From: Corynebacterium kalidii
GTDB lineage: Bacteria > Actinomycetota > Actinomycetes > Mycobacteriales > Mycobacteriaceae
Assembly: GCF_022869005.1 (NCBI RefSeq)
Contig: NZ_JALIEA010000012.1
Span: 186,001 to 250,000, forward strand
Length of the DNA: 64,000 nt
Reading direction: 5' to 3'
Under the pieces are notes generated by a model. The model saw only the letters and a program-made list of their open reading frames with translations, was not told the DNA's origin and did no database searches. Shown here in pieces: positions 27,031 through 36,249 of the stretch. Both the position numbers and the translations under genes were made by a program. Positions within the stretch are counted from its first letter, which is position 1; each line of letters begins with the position of its first letter.

Positions 27031-27890
27031 TGTTCAGGTCGTTCATCGACGACGCCGCCGTCTTCCCCCCGGGCCTGGCGTCGCTCCCCGACGCCGTCGC
27101 CAAGCACCTGGAGAACCGGACGCTCCCGGCGGCGGAGTTCACCGGCCCCCTCGTCGTGCCGCTCGCGGACGTCGCCGAGGCGTCGGCACTGGCCGACAGT
27201 GCGGCCCTCGACCTCTCGGCGGTCGTGCCGCCGGGTGGTCTGGCCGACGTCGTGGTCCTGCTCGACTCGTTGCCGTCCACGACACGGCTGGCGGCGGTGG
27301 AGGTCAAGGTGGACCCGACCACCGGTTCCGGTACGGCGGTGGACACCCAACTCGCGGCGGCGGCGTCCTTCGCCGCGACCCACGGCGACCTCGCCGTGTG
27401 GGTCGAGCTGCCGTTCGACCTGGTCGACAGCGCGAGGACGGCGTGGATGCGGGACCACGGGCTCGGACTCAAGTTCCGGACCGGCGGAGTCACCCGGTCG
27501 CTGTACCCCAGCCCGGCCGAACTCCTGGCTGTCCTCCACACCGCCGTGCACGCCGACCTCCCGTTCAAGCTCACCGCCGGTCTCCACCGGGCGCTGCGCT
27601 ACCGGGAACAGCCGGCCGGGGAGACCCTGGACCACTTCGGGTTCCTCAACATCGCCGCAGCGGTGGTCGCCCTCCGCGCCGGTGACCCCGACCGCGCCGA
27701 GATCCTGCTCGGCAGCGACGACGGGGGCGAGGTCCTCCGCACCGTCCAGGCGGGCACCGGCTGGCGGGAGAGCTTCACCAGCTTCGGGGCGTGCAGCACC
27801 CTCGAGCCGTTGACGACCCTGAGCGAACTCGGGGGTGTCGGCGACCACGTGCTCGAGGGGCTGACCGAACCCGAGTCGTCCCACAACTGA
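27030..27890 (+). CDS. Unknown protein of the homogentisate operon (candidate maleylacetoacetate isomerase)
   Basis: A 286-residue soluble protein with no family I can name. It begins MFRSFIDDAAVFPPG and has regularly spaced hydrophobic strands (LVVPLADV, LAVWVELPFDLV, LPFKLTAGLHRALRY, DHFGFLNIAAAVVAL) that look like an alpha/beta barrel. The ATG overlaps the hmgA stop, so the two are translationally coupled, and fahA follows. No glutathione-type maleylacetoacetate isomerase is present, although the pathway needs a cis-trans isomerisation between HmgA and FahA. Actinobacteria of this group lack glutathione. The role of isomerase is therefore a hypothesis from position only. Confidence 0.7.
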   Translation: MFRSFIDDAAVFPPGLASLPDAVAKHLENRTLPAAEFTGPLVVPLADVAEASALADSAALDLSAVVPPGGLADVVVLLDSLPSTTRLAAVEVKVDPTTGSGTAVDTQLAAAASFAATHGDLAVWVELPFDLVDSARTAWMRDHGLGLKFRTGGVTRSLYPSPAELLAVLHTAVHADLPFKLTAGLHRALRYREQPAGETLDHFGFLNIAAAVVALRAGDPDRAEILLGSDDGGEVLRTVQAGTGWRESFTSFGACSTLEPLTTLSELGGVGDHVLEGLTEPESSHN

Positions 27891-27916
27891 GTCCCACGAG
27901 AGAGTCCCACGAGAGA
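27891..27916 (+). repeat. Tandem duplication of 13 bases before fahA
   Basis: The unit gtcccacgagaga occurs twice without gap directly after the stop of the unknown gene and before the AGAGGAAG ribosome binding site of fahA. It is probably a recent slippage or duplication that lengthened the spacer. Confidence 0.6.
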
Positions 27917-27928
27917 GGAAGTACACCC

Positions 27929-29164
27929 ATGACTACTGCAGCAGAGACATTCTCCACCGACGGGTTCGGGACCGCGAACCTCCCCTATGCGTCGGTCACC
28001 GCGGCGGACCGGGGCGACCGGGCGTTCCTCGCGACCCGCCTGGGCGACCGCGTCATCGACATCGCCGCGCTCGCCGAGGCCCTCGGTGGTCTCGACCCCG
28101 AGGTCGTGGAGGCGGTGGGCGGCCCCGGGCTGGACGGCGTGCTCGCCGGCGGCCCCGCGGTCTGGCGTCCACTCCGTCGCTGGCTCACCGACGCGGTGAC
28201 GGCGGAGGGAAGTGCCGCGGCCGTGGAGGCGGCGAGCGTGGACGTCGGCCAGGTGAGCTACCGCATGCCGTTCACGCCGGCGGACTACGTGGACTACTAC
28301 GCCAGCGAGGACCACGCGACGAACATCGGCAGGATGTTCCGGCCCGACGAGGCGGCCCTGAAACCGAACTGGAAGCATCTTCCGGTCGGGTACCACGGCC
28401 GCTCCGGCACCGTCGTGATCTCGGGGACGGACGTCATCCGGCCCAAGGGCCTGCGCCCGACCCCCGACGGCGTCCCGGACTTCGGGCCGTCGACACGCCT
28501 GGACATCGAGGCCGAGATGGGCTTCGTCTGCGGCGGAGCCCCGGCAGGCACCGAGGTCGCGGTGGCGGACGCCGCGGACCACATCTTCGGTGTGTTCCTC
28601 TTCAACGACTGGTCGGCCCGCGACATCCAGAACTTCGAGTACGTGCCGCTGGGACCGAACCTGGGCAAGTCCTTCGCCTCGTCGGTGGGCACCTGGGTGG
28701 TCCCCTTCGAGGCGTTGGAGGAGGCCCGTGTCGACACACCCCCGCGGGAGTTCGCGCTCGCGGACTACCTCCGGGACGGTGCCGAGGCCGGTGGCCCGTG
28801 GGGCCTGGACATCCACATGGAGGTGGAGCTCGACGGTGAGGTCGTGTCCCGCCCCGAGTACCGGCGGATGTACTGGACCGCCCCCCAGATGCTGGCGCAC
28901 ATGACGGTCAACGGCGGGTCCCTGCGCGCCGGGGACATGTTCGGGTCGGGCACGGTCTCCGGCCCGGAGAAGGATACCCGGGGGTCGTTCATGGAGCTGT
29001 CCTGGGGCGGCAAGGAGCCGTTGGTGCTCCGGGACGGCACGGAGATGGTCTTCCTCCGGGACGGACAGACCGTGGTGATGCGCGCCACCGCACCGGGGCC
29101 GGACGGGCAGACCCTCGACTTCGGCGAGTGCGTCGGCACGGTCCGTCCGGCGACGGGGGTGTGA
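27929..29164 (+). CDS. fahA: Fumarylacetoacetase
   Basis: A 411-residue, full-length FAH with the N-terminal beta domain (about 1-115) and the catalytic C-terminal domain. It cleaves fumarylacetoacetate to fumarate and acetoacetate. Typical motifs are YHGRSGTVVISG, the metal-binding acidic residues of EAEMGFVCG, and ARDIQNFEYVPLGPNLGKSF. The ATG at 27929 has AGAGGAAG upstream. It follows the unknown protein gene and precedes CoA-transferase genes that would use the acetoacetate it releases. Confidence 0.92.
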   Translation: MTTAAETFSTDGFGTANLPYASVTAADRGDRAFLATRLGDRVIDIAALAEALGGLDPEVVEAVGGPGLDGVLAGGPAVWRPLRRWLTDAVTAEGSAAAVEAASVDVGQVSYRMPFTPADYVDYYASEDHATNIGRMFRPDEAALKPNWKHLPVGYHGRSGTVVISGTDVIRPKGLRPTPDGVPDFGPSTRLDIEAEMGFVCGGAPAGTEVAVADAADHIFGVFLFNDWSARDIQNFEYVPLGPNLGKSFASSVGTWVVPFEALEEARVDTPPREFALADYLRDGAEAGGPWGLDIHMEVELDGEVVSRPEYRRMYWTAPQMLAHMTVNGGSLRAGDMFGSGTVSGPEKDTRGSFMELSWGGKEPLVLRDGTEMVFLRDGQTVVMRATAPGPDGQTLDFGECVGTVRPATGV

Positions 29165-29169
29165 ACAGC

Positions 29170-29901
29170 ATGCGGAAGACGACAGACGGTACGGCGGCGG
29201 AACTCGTCGCCGGGTACGCCCGCGACGGCATGACGGTCGCGGTGGGTGGCTTCGGCCTGTCCGGCAACCCGTTCGACCTGATCGAGGGGTTGCGCGACTC
29301 CGGGGTGAAGGACCTCACCATCGTGTCCAACAACATGGGGGTCGACGGGCAGGGCCTCGGCATCCTGCTGGAGAACAACCAGGTCAGCAAGGTGATCGCC
29401 TCCTACGTGGGGGAGAACCGCCGCTTCGCGGAACTCTACCTGTCCGGTGACCTCGAGGTCGAGTTCACCCCGCAGGGGACGCTGGCCGAACGGCTCCGGG
29501 CAGGGGGCGCCGGGATCCCGGCGTTCTACACGGCGACCGGGGTCGGTACCCTCGTCGCCGAGGGGAAGCCGACCGCCGAGTTCGACGGCCGGACCTACGT
29601 CCAGGAGCGGGGCATCGTCGCCGACCTGGCGCTCGTCCACGCCGCCCGCGGGGACGTGGACGGCAACCTCGTCTACCACCTGACCGCGCAGAACTTCAAT
29701 CCGTTGTGCGCGACCGCCGGGACGGTCACCCTCGCCGAGGTCGAGCACCTCGGCGGCCGGGGGACGGTCGCCCCGGACGCGGTGATGACACCGGGGGTGT
29801 TCGTCCAACGGGTCATCGAAGCGGTACCGAGGGAGAAACCGGTCGAGAAGCGGACGGTACGGCCCCGGCACGGGGCCATGACGGACGGGGTGGCGGTATG
29901 A
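29170..29901 (+). CDS. 3-oxoacid CoA-transferase subunit A
   Basis: A 243-residue family I CoA-transferase alpha subunit with the glycine-rich [16 protein letters not shown] near the N terminus and the [13 protein letters not shown] segment. With subunit B it would transfer CoA from succinyl-CoA to acetoacetate, the product of fumarylacetoacetase. The start may be ATG at 29170 or GTG at 29161, which overlaps the fahA stop. The last codons overlap the ATG of the B subunit. 3-oxoadipate CoA-transferase is the nearest alternative, but the operon context favours acetoacetate. Confidence 0.85.
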   Translation: MRKTTDGTAAELVAGYARDGMTVAVGGFGLSGNPFDLIEGLRDSGVKDLTIVSNNMGVDGQGLGILLENNQVSKVIASYVGENRRFAELYLSGDLEVEFTPQGTLAERLRAGGAGIPAFYTATGVGTLVAEGKPTAEFDGRTYVQERGIVADLALVHAARGDVDGNLVYHLTAQNFNPLCATAGTVTLAEVEHLGGRGTVAPDAVMTPGVFVQRVIEAVPREKPVEKRTVRPRHGAMTDGVAV

Positions 29902-30545
29902 GCTGGACACGGGAGGAGATGGCGGCGGTCGCCGCCCGCGAGCTCAGTGACGGTGACTACGTCAACCTCGGCATCGGGATGCCCACGCTGGTCGCCAACC
30001 ATCTGCCCGAGGGCATCCACGTCACGCTCCAGAGCGAGAACGGCATCCTCGGGATGGGCCCTTTCCCTCTGGAGGGCGACGAGGACCCCGACCTCATCAA
30101 CGCGGGGAAGCAGACCGTGATCCTGCTGCCTGGGGCGTCGGTGTTCGACTCCGCGACGAGTTTCGCCATGATCCGGGGCGGCCACGTCAAGGTCGCCATC
30201 CTCGGCGCGATGGAGGTCAGCGCCACCGGTGACCTGGCCAACTGGATGGTCCCCGGGCACATGGTCAAGGGCATGGGCGGGGCGATGGACCTGGTGGCGG
30301 GGACGCCGCGGGTGGTGGTGATGACCACGCACACCACCCGGGACGGTTCCCCGAAGATCCGGCGCGAATGCTCCCTGCCGTTGACCGGCGTGGGTGTTGT
30401 CGACAGGATCATCACCGACCTCGCCTGTTTCGAGGTCACCGACACCGGCCTGGTGCTCACCGAGTGTGCACCGGGTGTGGGTGTCGAGGAGGTCCGGGCG
30501 ATGACGGAGGCGGAGTTCATGGTGGACGAGAGGACGGGACGATGA
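29898..30545 (+). CDS. 3-oxoacid CoA-transferase subunit B
   Basis: A 215-residue beta subunit. The catalytic glutamate that forms the glutamyl-CoA intermediate is in [12 protein letters not shown] (residues about 46-57). [15 protein letters not shown] precedes it and the C-terminal [15 protein letters not shown] is typical. The ATG overlaps the stop of subunit A (ATGA), so the two chains are made in equal amounts. Its stop overlaps the ATG of the hydrolase gene, extending the homogentisate operon to at least six genes. Confidence 0.9.
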   Translation: MSWTREEMAAVAARELSDGDYVNLGIGMPTLVANHLPEGIHVTLQSENGILGMGPFPLEGDEDPDLINAGKQTVILLPGASVFDSATSFAMIRGGHVKVAILGAMEVSATGDLANWMVPGHMVKGMGGAMDLVAGTPRVVVMTTHTTRDGSPKIRRECSLPLTGVGVVDRIITDLACFEVTDTGLVLTECAPGVGVEEVRAMTEAEFMVDERTGR

Positions 30546-31306
30546 GTGTCCAGGCGAGGACGACAGGGACCGGCGACCACGCGGTGGTGTGCCTGAACGG
30601 GTGGTTCGGCCACTCCGGCGGCTGGGGGCCGTGGGAGAGGCACTTGGACACCGACAGCTTCACGTGGGTGTTCCCCGACTACCGGGGCTACGGTGGGCGC
30701 CGGGACGTCTCGGGGGACTTCACCGTCGACGAGATCTCCGCGGACATGTGCGCACTGCTGGAGGAGCTGCCGTGTGCCCGGGTCTCGCTGCTCGGCCACT
30801 CCATGGGTGGCGTGTTCATGCAGCGTGTCCTCGCCGACACGTCCCGCAGCATCGAGTCGCTGGTCGGTGTCTCTCCGGTGGGGGCCGCGGGGACACCGAT
30901 GGGTGGCGAACAGCGTGCCCTCTTCGAGGCGGCGGAGTCCGACACCGGTGCACGCCGGACGATCATCGACATCACCACCGGGAACAGCCTGCCGCAGCGG
31001 TTCGCCCGGACCGTGGCGGAGGACAGCCGGGTGACGTCGGTCGACGCGGCCGTGGGCGGGTATTTCCGGGCCTGGGCCGACGCCGACTTCCTCGGTGAAC
31101 TCGGGACGAGGGACGTCCCCGTGAAGGTCTTCGTGGGGGACCGGGACCCGGCGGTCACCGAGGACGCGGTGCGGTCCAGCTTCGGTGTGACCTATCCTCG
31201 TCTGGAAATCGATGTTCTGCCGGAGGTCGGTCATTACGCGATGGACGAGATGCCGCTGAACGTGGCTGCGAAGGTGGGGCGGTTTCTGGGACGACCGACT
31301 ATCTGA
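30542..31306 (+). CDS. Alpha/beta hydrolase
   Basis: A 254-residue alpha/beta hydrolase with the nucleophile elbow GHSMGG near residue 87. An aspartate follows in [12 protein letters not shown] and a histidine in EVGHYAMDE, completing a plausible triad. The lid region (about 115-180) is alpha-helical and variable, so the substrate is not evident. It is the last gene of the homogentisate operon, translationally coupled to the CoA-transferase B gene. An esterase that releases an aromatic acid for the pathway would fit, but this is inferred from position only. Confidence 0.8.
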   Translation: MSVQARTTGTGDHAVVCLNGWFGHSGGWGPWERHLDTDSFTWVFPDYRGYGGRRDVSGDFTVDEISADMCALLEELPCARVSLLGHSMGGVFMQRVLADTSRSIESLVGVSPVGAAGTPMGGEQRALFEAAESDTGARRTIIDITTGNSLPQRFARTVAEDSRVTSVDAAVGGYFRAWADADFLGELGTRDVPVKVFVGDRDPAVTEDAVRSSFGVTYPRLEIDVLPEVGHYAMDEMPLNVAAKVGRFLGRPTI

Positions 31307-31339
31307 GAGCACTATCTGCCCCCGGGGCACTCCGCGCCC

Positions 31340-31861
31340 TCAGCTCACCTGCCGGCGCAGCATCTCCAGATGGAGAGTGGTGAGATCCTGCTGGTGCAGG
31401 TGCTCGATGCGCTGTTCGCGGTCGAGTTGGTGTTCGGCGGCGGCGAGGAGCTCCTCGCCACGCTTCATGTGGGTGTTGATGTCGTCGAAGAGGGCCTGGG
31501 CGACCTCGTCCACGGATTCGGCGAAGTACGCCTTCTCCAGGGTCGTGCCCACCCCGCGGTTACGTTGCAGGTCGTCCCAGGAGGTCAGCGCGGAGGAGAG
31601 ACGGCGTGCGGACGTTGTCGAGAGTTCCGCCAACGTCGCGTCGAAGTCGCTGAGAGCGGCCTGCGCCTTAGGGCGTTCGGAGACACCGAACCAGAACATG
31701 AGGACCAGGGCGACGCCTCCGAGTGCTCCACCCACGATGAGGACGACACCCAGGATGACGAGTCCGATCTTGATGGCCCACGCGAGGATGACGACGGCAA
31801 TGCCTGCCAGGATGATGAGGGCGCATCCGCTGCCGGGGTTGTCTTGACCTTTACTGCTCAT
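31340..31861 (-). CDS. Small membrane protein of unknown function with coiled-coil tail
   Basis: A 173-residue protein with two adjacent transmembrane helices (about 13-31 and 35-57). A charged helical cytosolic part follows, including RGEELLAAAEHQLDREQRIEHL, which looks like a coiled coil. I do not recognise the family. It lies six bases from the end of another small membrane protein gene on the same strand, and the two are probably made together and may form a complex. No link to the catabolic operons on either side is visible. Confidence 0.65.
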   Translation of the reverse strand: MSSKGQDNPGSGCALIILAGIAVVILAWAIKIGLVILGVVLIVGGALGGVALVLMFWFGVSERPKAQAALSDFDATLAELSTTSARRLSSALTSWDDLQRNRGVGTTLEKAYFAESVDEVAQALFDDINTHMKRGEELLAAAEHQLDREQRIEHLHQQDLTTLHLEMLRRQVS

Positions 31862-31867
31862 GGAGAA

Positions 31868-32221
31868 TCACTCGCCCCCGATCTCCATGTCGACGCCCAC
31901 ATTGAACAGCCAGATGCCCAGTAGCACCGTGAGTACCGCACCGACGACGGTCAGCACGGAATAGAGGATGGCGGCCTCCACTGAGTAGGTGTGGGAGAAG
32001 GCTGCCCGACGTTGCTCGGCGATCTTCTGGAGGTCGCGGGTCGTGGACTCCAGTACCTCGGACACGAGCTTCCGGTGTGCGGTGGCGTCGGGTGTGGGCG
32101 CAGGGACACCGATGCGGGGTGTGGGGACCGCCGGGGTGAAGGCATCGTGCCGTGTCCTTGCCACGATCTCCAGTTCTGGTGTGTCATTCATGAAGGTGAG
32201 GTTACGTGCCGCTGTGGACAT
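31868..32221 (-). CDS. Small membrane protein of unknown function
   Basis: A 117-residue protein with a proline-rich N terminus, an amphipathic helix (about 47-75) and one C-terminal transmembrane helix near residues 84-108, ending in an acidic tail. ATG at 32221 is used; ATG at 32191 is an alternative and neither has a strong ribosome binding site. It is the first of a two-gene unit with the membrane protein at 31340. Function unknown. Confidence 0.6.
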   Translation of the reverse strand: MSTAARNLTFMNDTPELEIVARTRHDAFTPAVPTPRIGVPAPTPDATAHRKLVSEVLESTTRDLQKIAEQRRAAFSHTYSVEAAILYSVLTVVGAVLTVLLGIWLFNVGVDMEIGGE

Positions 32222-32371
32222 GAGGCGGTGGAGGGCCCCTCCCTGCTCGAACTTCTGATCGCTTTCGTGCCGCCGTCCCCGGTGTCACTCCAGGCCAAGT
32301 GCGCGGCACTCCACGACAAATCGGCGCGCAGGTCGCTGACTAGCGTTTACCGGTGAAACTACTTCAGTTGT

Positions 32372-32396
32372 TCCACGGGCCCCAGCGTCCCGTGGA
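32372..32396. repeat. 8-bp inverted repeat in the GMC oxidoreductase leader
   Basis: Arms tccacggg (32372-32379) and cccgtgga (32389-32396) around a nine-base loop lie 17 bases before the ATG at 32413. The structure could hold the start region in the mRNA or act as an operator. Upstream, aactacttca at 32357-32366 repeats a sequence found before the homogentisate promoter. Confidence 0.3.
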
Positions 32397-32412
32397 CGGA
32401 GAACGGGACGCC

Positions 32413-33996
32413 ATGGATACAACGGACACAACGGACAGAACACAGGGGACACCGGACACCGGCTACATCGTCGTCGGTGCCGGATCCGCCGGCAGCGTGG
32501 TGGCACGTCGTCTGCTCGACGCGGGCGAGAAGGTCACCGTCATTGAAGCCGGCGGGTACGACACCAACCCGTTGATCGCCGACCTGTGGTCGTCGGTCCG
32601 GCTGTGGCACGGCCCGGAGGACTGGGACTTCCACACCGTCGAGCAGGAGTCGTGTGCGGGCCGCCGGATCCACCTGCCCCGCGGGAAAGTGATGGGCGGC
32701 TCGCACGCGCTCAACGGCACCATCTGGTGCCGCGGTGCACGACAGGACTACGACACGTGGTCCTACCTGGGGTGCCCGGGGTGGGGGTGGGACGACGTGC
32801 TGCCGGTGTTCCGCGCCATCGAGAACTTCGACGGCGGCGCCTCCGACACCAGGGGAGGGGACGGGCTGCTGGACGTCGTCGAGGGGTACGAGGTCAACCC
32901 GGTGCAGGAGAGCATCCTGCAGGCGGCGGTGGAGATCGGCCTGCCGGTGAACCCGGACTACAACGACGGCGAGGTCGACGGGGTCTCCCGGATGCAGCTC
33001 AACGTCCGCGGGGGCAAGCGGTTCAATACCTGGCACGCCTACCTGCGCCCGGTCGCCGACCACCCGGACCTGCAGATCATCACCGGTGCCGAGGTCGAGC
33101 GGCTCCTCGTCGAGGACGGCGCGGTCACCGGTGTCCAGTACGTCCGGGACAACCGCCGCGAGACGCTCCGGGCAGGGGAGACGGTCCTGGCTGCCGGTGC
33201 GGTGGGGTCACCGGTGATCCTGCTGCGTTCCGGCATCGGCCCGGCAGAGGAACTCGCCGCGGTCGGTGTCGAGCCCGTCCTCGACCTGCCGGGCGTGGGC
33301 AGGAACCTGCAGGACCACTTCCTGGTCCCGGTCGTCTTTACCACGGAGACCCCGGTCCCCGCCCCGACGACCGGGGTGGCCGAGACCCACCACTTCTGGA
33401 GGAGTCGACCGGACCTGACCGTGCCGGACACCCAGCCCATCCACTTCTCGATCCCGATGTACCTGGACGGCATGACCGGACCGGACAACGGGTTCTCACT
33501 GGTGGCCGGGCTGATCCGACCCCAGGCCCGCGGCACGGTGACCTTGTCCGGCCCCGGTCTCGCCGATGAACCGCGGATCGACCTGTCCGCGCTGGACAAC
33601 GCCTCCGACACCGATGCACTGGTGGCCTCGGTCCGTCAGTGCCGCGAGATGGGGCGGACCCGCGCGCTCGCCGGATGGGGAGCCCGCGAGCTCTACCCCG
33701 GCCCCGACGTCGCCGACGACGACGCCTCACTGGAGGACTACGTCCGGCACCACGTGAGCACCTACCACCACCAGGTGGGGACCTGCCGGATGGGACTGGA
33801 CGCCGGCGCGGTGGTGGACCCACGGACCCTGACGGTACGGGGGCTCACGGGGGTACGCGTCGCCGACGCCTCGGTGATGCCCCTGGTCACCACCGGGAAC
33901 ACCAACGCCGCGGCGATCCTCGTCGGGGAACGCGCGGCATCATTCATCGTCGGCGGCACGGGCCGTCGCGACAACACGATCGGAGAACTGGTGTGA
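32413..33996 (+). CDS. GMC family oxidoreductase (alcohol/choline dehydrogenase-like)
   Basis: A 527-residue FAD enzyme. The N-terminal dinucleotide-binding motif VVGAGSAGSVVARRLL, the MGGSHALNGTIWCRG signature, and the C-terminal STYHHQVGTCRMG and TTGNTNAAAILVGERAA are all present, as in the glucose-methanol-choline family. The ATG at 32413 is chosen; an in-frame GTG at 32353 would add a tail without family similarity. The stop overlaps the GTG start of the MFS transporter gene, so uptake and oxidation of one alcohol substrate are likely coupled. The substrate is not known. Confidence 0.85.
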   Translation: MDTTDTTDRTQGTPDTGYIVVGAGSAGSVVARRLLDAGEKVTVIEAGGYDTNPLIADLWSSVRLWHGPEDWDFHTVEQESCAGRRIHLPRGKVMGGSHALNGTIWCRGARQDYDTWSYLGCPGWGWDDVLPVFRAIENFDGGASDTRGGDGLLDVVEGYEVNPVQESILQAAVEIGLPVNPDYNDGEVDGVSRMQLNVRGGKRFNTWHAYLRPVADHPDLQIITGAEVERLLVEDGAVTGVQYVRDNRRETLRAGETVLAAGAVGSPVILLRSGIGPAEELAAVGVEPVLDLPGVGRNLQDHFLVPVVFTTETPVPAPTTGVAETHHFWRSRPDLTVPDTQPIHFSIPMYLDGMTGPDNGFSLVAGLIRPQARGTVTLSGPGLADEPRIDLSALDNASDTDALVASVRQCREMGRTRALAGWGARELYPGPDVADDDASLEDYVRHHVSTYHHQVGTCRMGLDAGAVVDPRTLTVRGLTGVRVADASVMPLVTTGNTNAAAILVGERAASFIVGGTGRRDNTIGELV

Positions 33997-35288
33997 CTAC
34001 GTCAGCACCCGGGGCCACCGGCACCCGGAGCCCCCTGTCCAGCACCGCCGTGGTGGCGTTGTGCATGTTCGTGGTGGTCATGGAGGGGTACAACCTGATC
34101 ACCTTCGGCATCACGGTGCCGCTGCTCCTCGACGACCCCGCCCTCGGCCTCGACCCGGCCACCGCCGGACTCATCGGCGGTGTCGTCTACGCCGGTGGAC
34201 TCGTCGGGATCCTGGTCAGCGGTCCACTGGCCGACCGGTGGGGACGGCACCGGCTGATGTCCGTGGCCGTCGGCGTCTTCGCCGTCGGCGCCGTGCTGGT
34301 CGCGCTCGCCCCGAACGCCACGGTGATCGGCCTGGCACGGGTGCTCACCGGAATCGGCATCGGTGCCGCGTTCACCTCGGCGATGACGCTGGCCCGCAAC
34401 CACGCCGCGGTCAACCGGGCCAGTCTGGTGATCACCCTGACCACCGCAGGCGTGCCGGTCGGCGGTGTCCTGGCGTCGCTGTTCGGGATCTTCCTCATGC
34501 CGCACTGGGGGTGGCGGTCGAACTACTGGGCCGGCGCGGTCCTCACCCTCGTCATCCTCGCGGTGTCGCTGGCCTGCCACATCCGTGAGCCGGAGGAGGT
34601 CAGGAACACCACACTGAGCCCGTCCCGACGGCTGACCTCCCTGTTCGCCCCCTCGACCCGGGTCGTGGTCATCTTCGTGGCGCTGGCCAGTGTGGTCAAC
34701 CTCGTGACCTGGCTGGGGCTGAACGCCTGGCTCGCCGAGGCGATGCGTAGCAGCGGTTTCAGCCTGACCCAGGCGTTGACGCTCACCTTCGTGCTCACCG
34801 GCGCCGCCGTCGTCGGTTCCTGGTTCACCGCCACCGCAGGCGACCGGGTCGGCCCGGCGAGAGTGGCGGTCGTCTGCGCCGCCCTCACCCTGGCCGGGCT
34901 CCTCGGGCTGCTGACCGAACCGGCGTCACTCGTCCTCGCGGTCATCTTCGTCGGCCTGATGGGGATCGGCGGACACTCCACCCAGAACCTCATCAGTGCC
35001 GCGGCGACCAACCAGGTCGCCCCGCCGCTGCGGGGTACGGTCATCGCGATCACCAACGCCATGGCCTACGTCGGGTCGTTCCTCGGCCCGGTGGTCGGCG
35101 GGCGCGCCTTCGCCGCCGGTGGGTCCCCGTCCCTGTTCGCGCTGTACGCGGGGTGTGCCGCGGTGTGCCTGGCGATGACGGTGGGAATCGTGGCCGGCGG
35201 GCGACGTACGTCGCGGGGGACCGGCCACCGGGGATCCGGGGCCGGTAGTCTCGGACCCGATGATGCACGGATTCCGGACCCCGCCTGA
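33993..35288 (+). CDS. MFS transporter, aromatic acid:H+ symporter-like
   Basis: A 431-residue major facilitator with about 12 membrane helices. The first helix carries VMEGYNLITFGITVP, resembling the DGYD-type motif of aromatic acid:H+ symporters (AAHS), and the loop between helices 2 and 3 has GPLADRWGRHRLM. The GTG start overlaps the GMC oxidoreductase stop. Its 3' end overlaps the next gene, encoding a LuxR regulator, by 29 bases. The three genes thus look like an operon of enzyme, importer and regulator. Confidence 0.82.
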   Translation: MTTSAPGATGTRSPLSSTAVVALCMFVVVMEGYNLITFGITVPLLLDDPALGLDPATAGLIGGVVYAGGLVGILVSGPLADRWGRHRLMSVAVGVFAVGAVLVALAPNATVIGLARVLTGIGIGAAFTSAMTLARNHAAVNRASLVITLTTAGVPVGGVLASLFGIFLMPHWGWRSNYWAGAVLTLVILAVSLACHIREPEEVRNTTLSPSRRLTSLFAPSTRVVVIFVALASVVNLVTWLGLNAWLAEAMRSSGFSLTQALTLTFVLTGAAVVGSWFTATAGDRVGPARVAVVCAALTLAGLLGLLTEPASLVLAVIFVGLMGIGGHSTQNLISAAATNQVAPPLRGTVIAITNAMAYVGSFLGPVVGGRAFAAGGSPSLFALYAGCAAVCLAMTVGIVAGGRRTSRGTGHRGSGAGSLGPDDARIPDPA

Positions 35289-36249
35289 CCCGTTGCCCCG
35301 GTCGGGGGCGGGCACCCCCGACCTCGGGACCTCCTTCGAGCTCCTGCGGGCGCTCATCCCCTTCGACGCGGCGCAGGTCCTCGCGATCGACGGGGACCCC
35401 GGTGTGTCCCGGCCGGTCGAGATCTTCCGTACGGGCTACTCCTCCAACACCGCCTGGGCGCTGGCGCACATGTTCCCGCGCAAGGAGACCCTGGGGTTCA
35501 CCCGCTACGCCAGTGCCGACGCGCCGTTGCCGCCGACGCTCTCGACGTCCGAGGTGCGCGGCGAGTTCACCTCCTCCCGCCTGTTCCGCGACCACCTCGC
35601 CCAGGAGGGGTACGCCGACGGGATGACCCTCGAACTGTTCTGCGGGGAGTCCCCGGTGGGGATGGCACACTTCTCCGGCCGTGACCCCCGAGCTTTCGAC
35701 GGGCCTCCCCGGGAAGCGGCGCTGGCCGTCTCCGGTCTGCTGGGGGTCCTCGTCGCCGAGGTCCGGGCACGGTACCCCGGCACCGGTGCAGCACCCGGGG
35801 CGCGTCGCGAGGCGCAGCACGACCCGGACGTCGGGCGCCGGTTGGCCGCCGACGAGGCGTTCACCCGGCATGTCGACGCGTTCTGCACCGGACCGCTGGC
35901 ATTCGTCGAACACCTGTGGTGGGTGGACGGGAAGGCGGTGACCGTCGAGATCGTCCAACCGGGGCAGGTCACGGCCCGCCCCGCGCCGGGCGGGCTCACC
36001 CGTGGCCTGACCGGCCAGGAACTGCAGGTGCTCAGTGCCCTGTGCTGCGGTGCCTCCGACGCCGACATCGCGGCCCGTCTGTACCTGGGGGTGCGCACGG
36101 TCCAGGCGTACGTCAGCTCGCTACGCACCAAACTGGACGCGGCGAGCCGTCTGGAGGCCGTGGTGATCGCCCTCGGCTCGGGTCTCTACATCCCCCACCC
36201 CGACACCGCGCCCCTGCACCAGATCGTCCGCGGCACCGTCACGCGGTAG
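35260..36249 (+). CDS. LuxR family transcriptional regulator
   Basis: A 329-residue protein. The N-terminal 200 residues form a globular, possibly GAF-like, sensor without a phosphoacceptor motif. The C-terminal 65 residues are a LuxR/GerE helix-turn-helix (LTGQELQVLSALCCGASDAD, then VRTVQAYVSSLRTKL). The gene starts inside the end of the MFS gene and overlaps the convergent amidohydrolase gene by 11 bases. It probably controls the GMC/MFS pair. Two ATG codons in a row (35260, 35263) are possible starts. Confidence 0.82.
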   Translation: MMHGFRTPPDPLPRSGAGTPDLGTSFELLRALIPFDAAQVLAIDGDPGVSRPVEIFRTGYSSNTAWALAHMFPRKETLGFTRYASADAPLPPTLSTSEVRGEFTSSRLFRDHLAQEGYADGMTLELFCGESPVGMAHFSGRDPRAFDGPPREAALAVSGLLGVLVAEVRARYPGTGAAPGARREAQHDPDVGRRLAADEAFTRHVDAFCTGPLAFVEHLWWVDGKAVTVEIVQPGQVTARPAPGGLTRGLTGQELQVLSALCCGASDADIAARLYLGVRTVQAYVSSLRTKLDAASRLEAVVIALGSGLYIPHPDTAPLHQIVRGTVTR

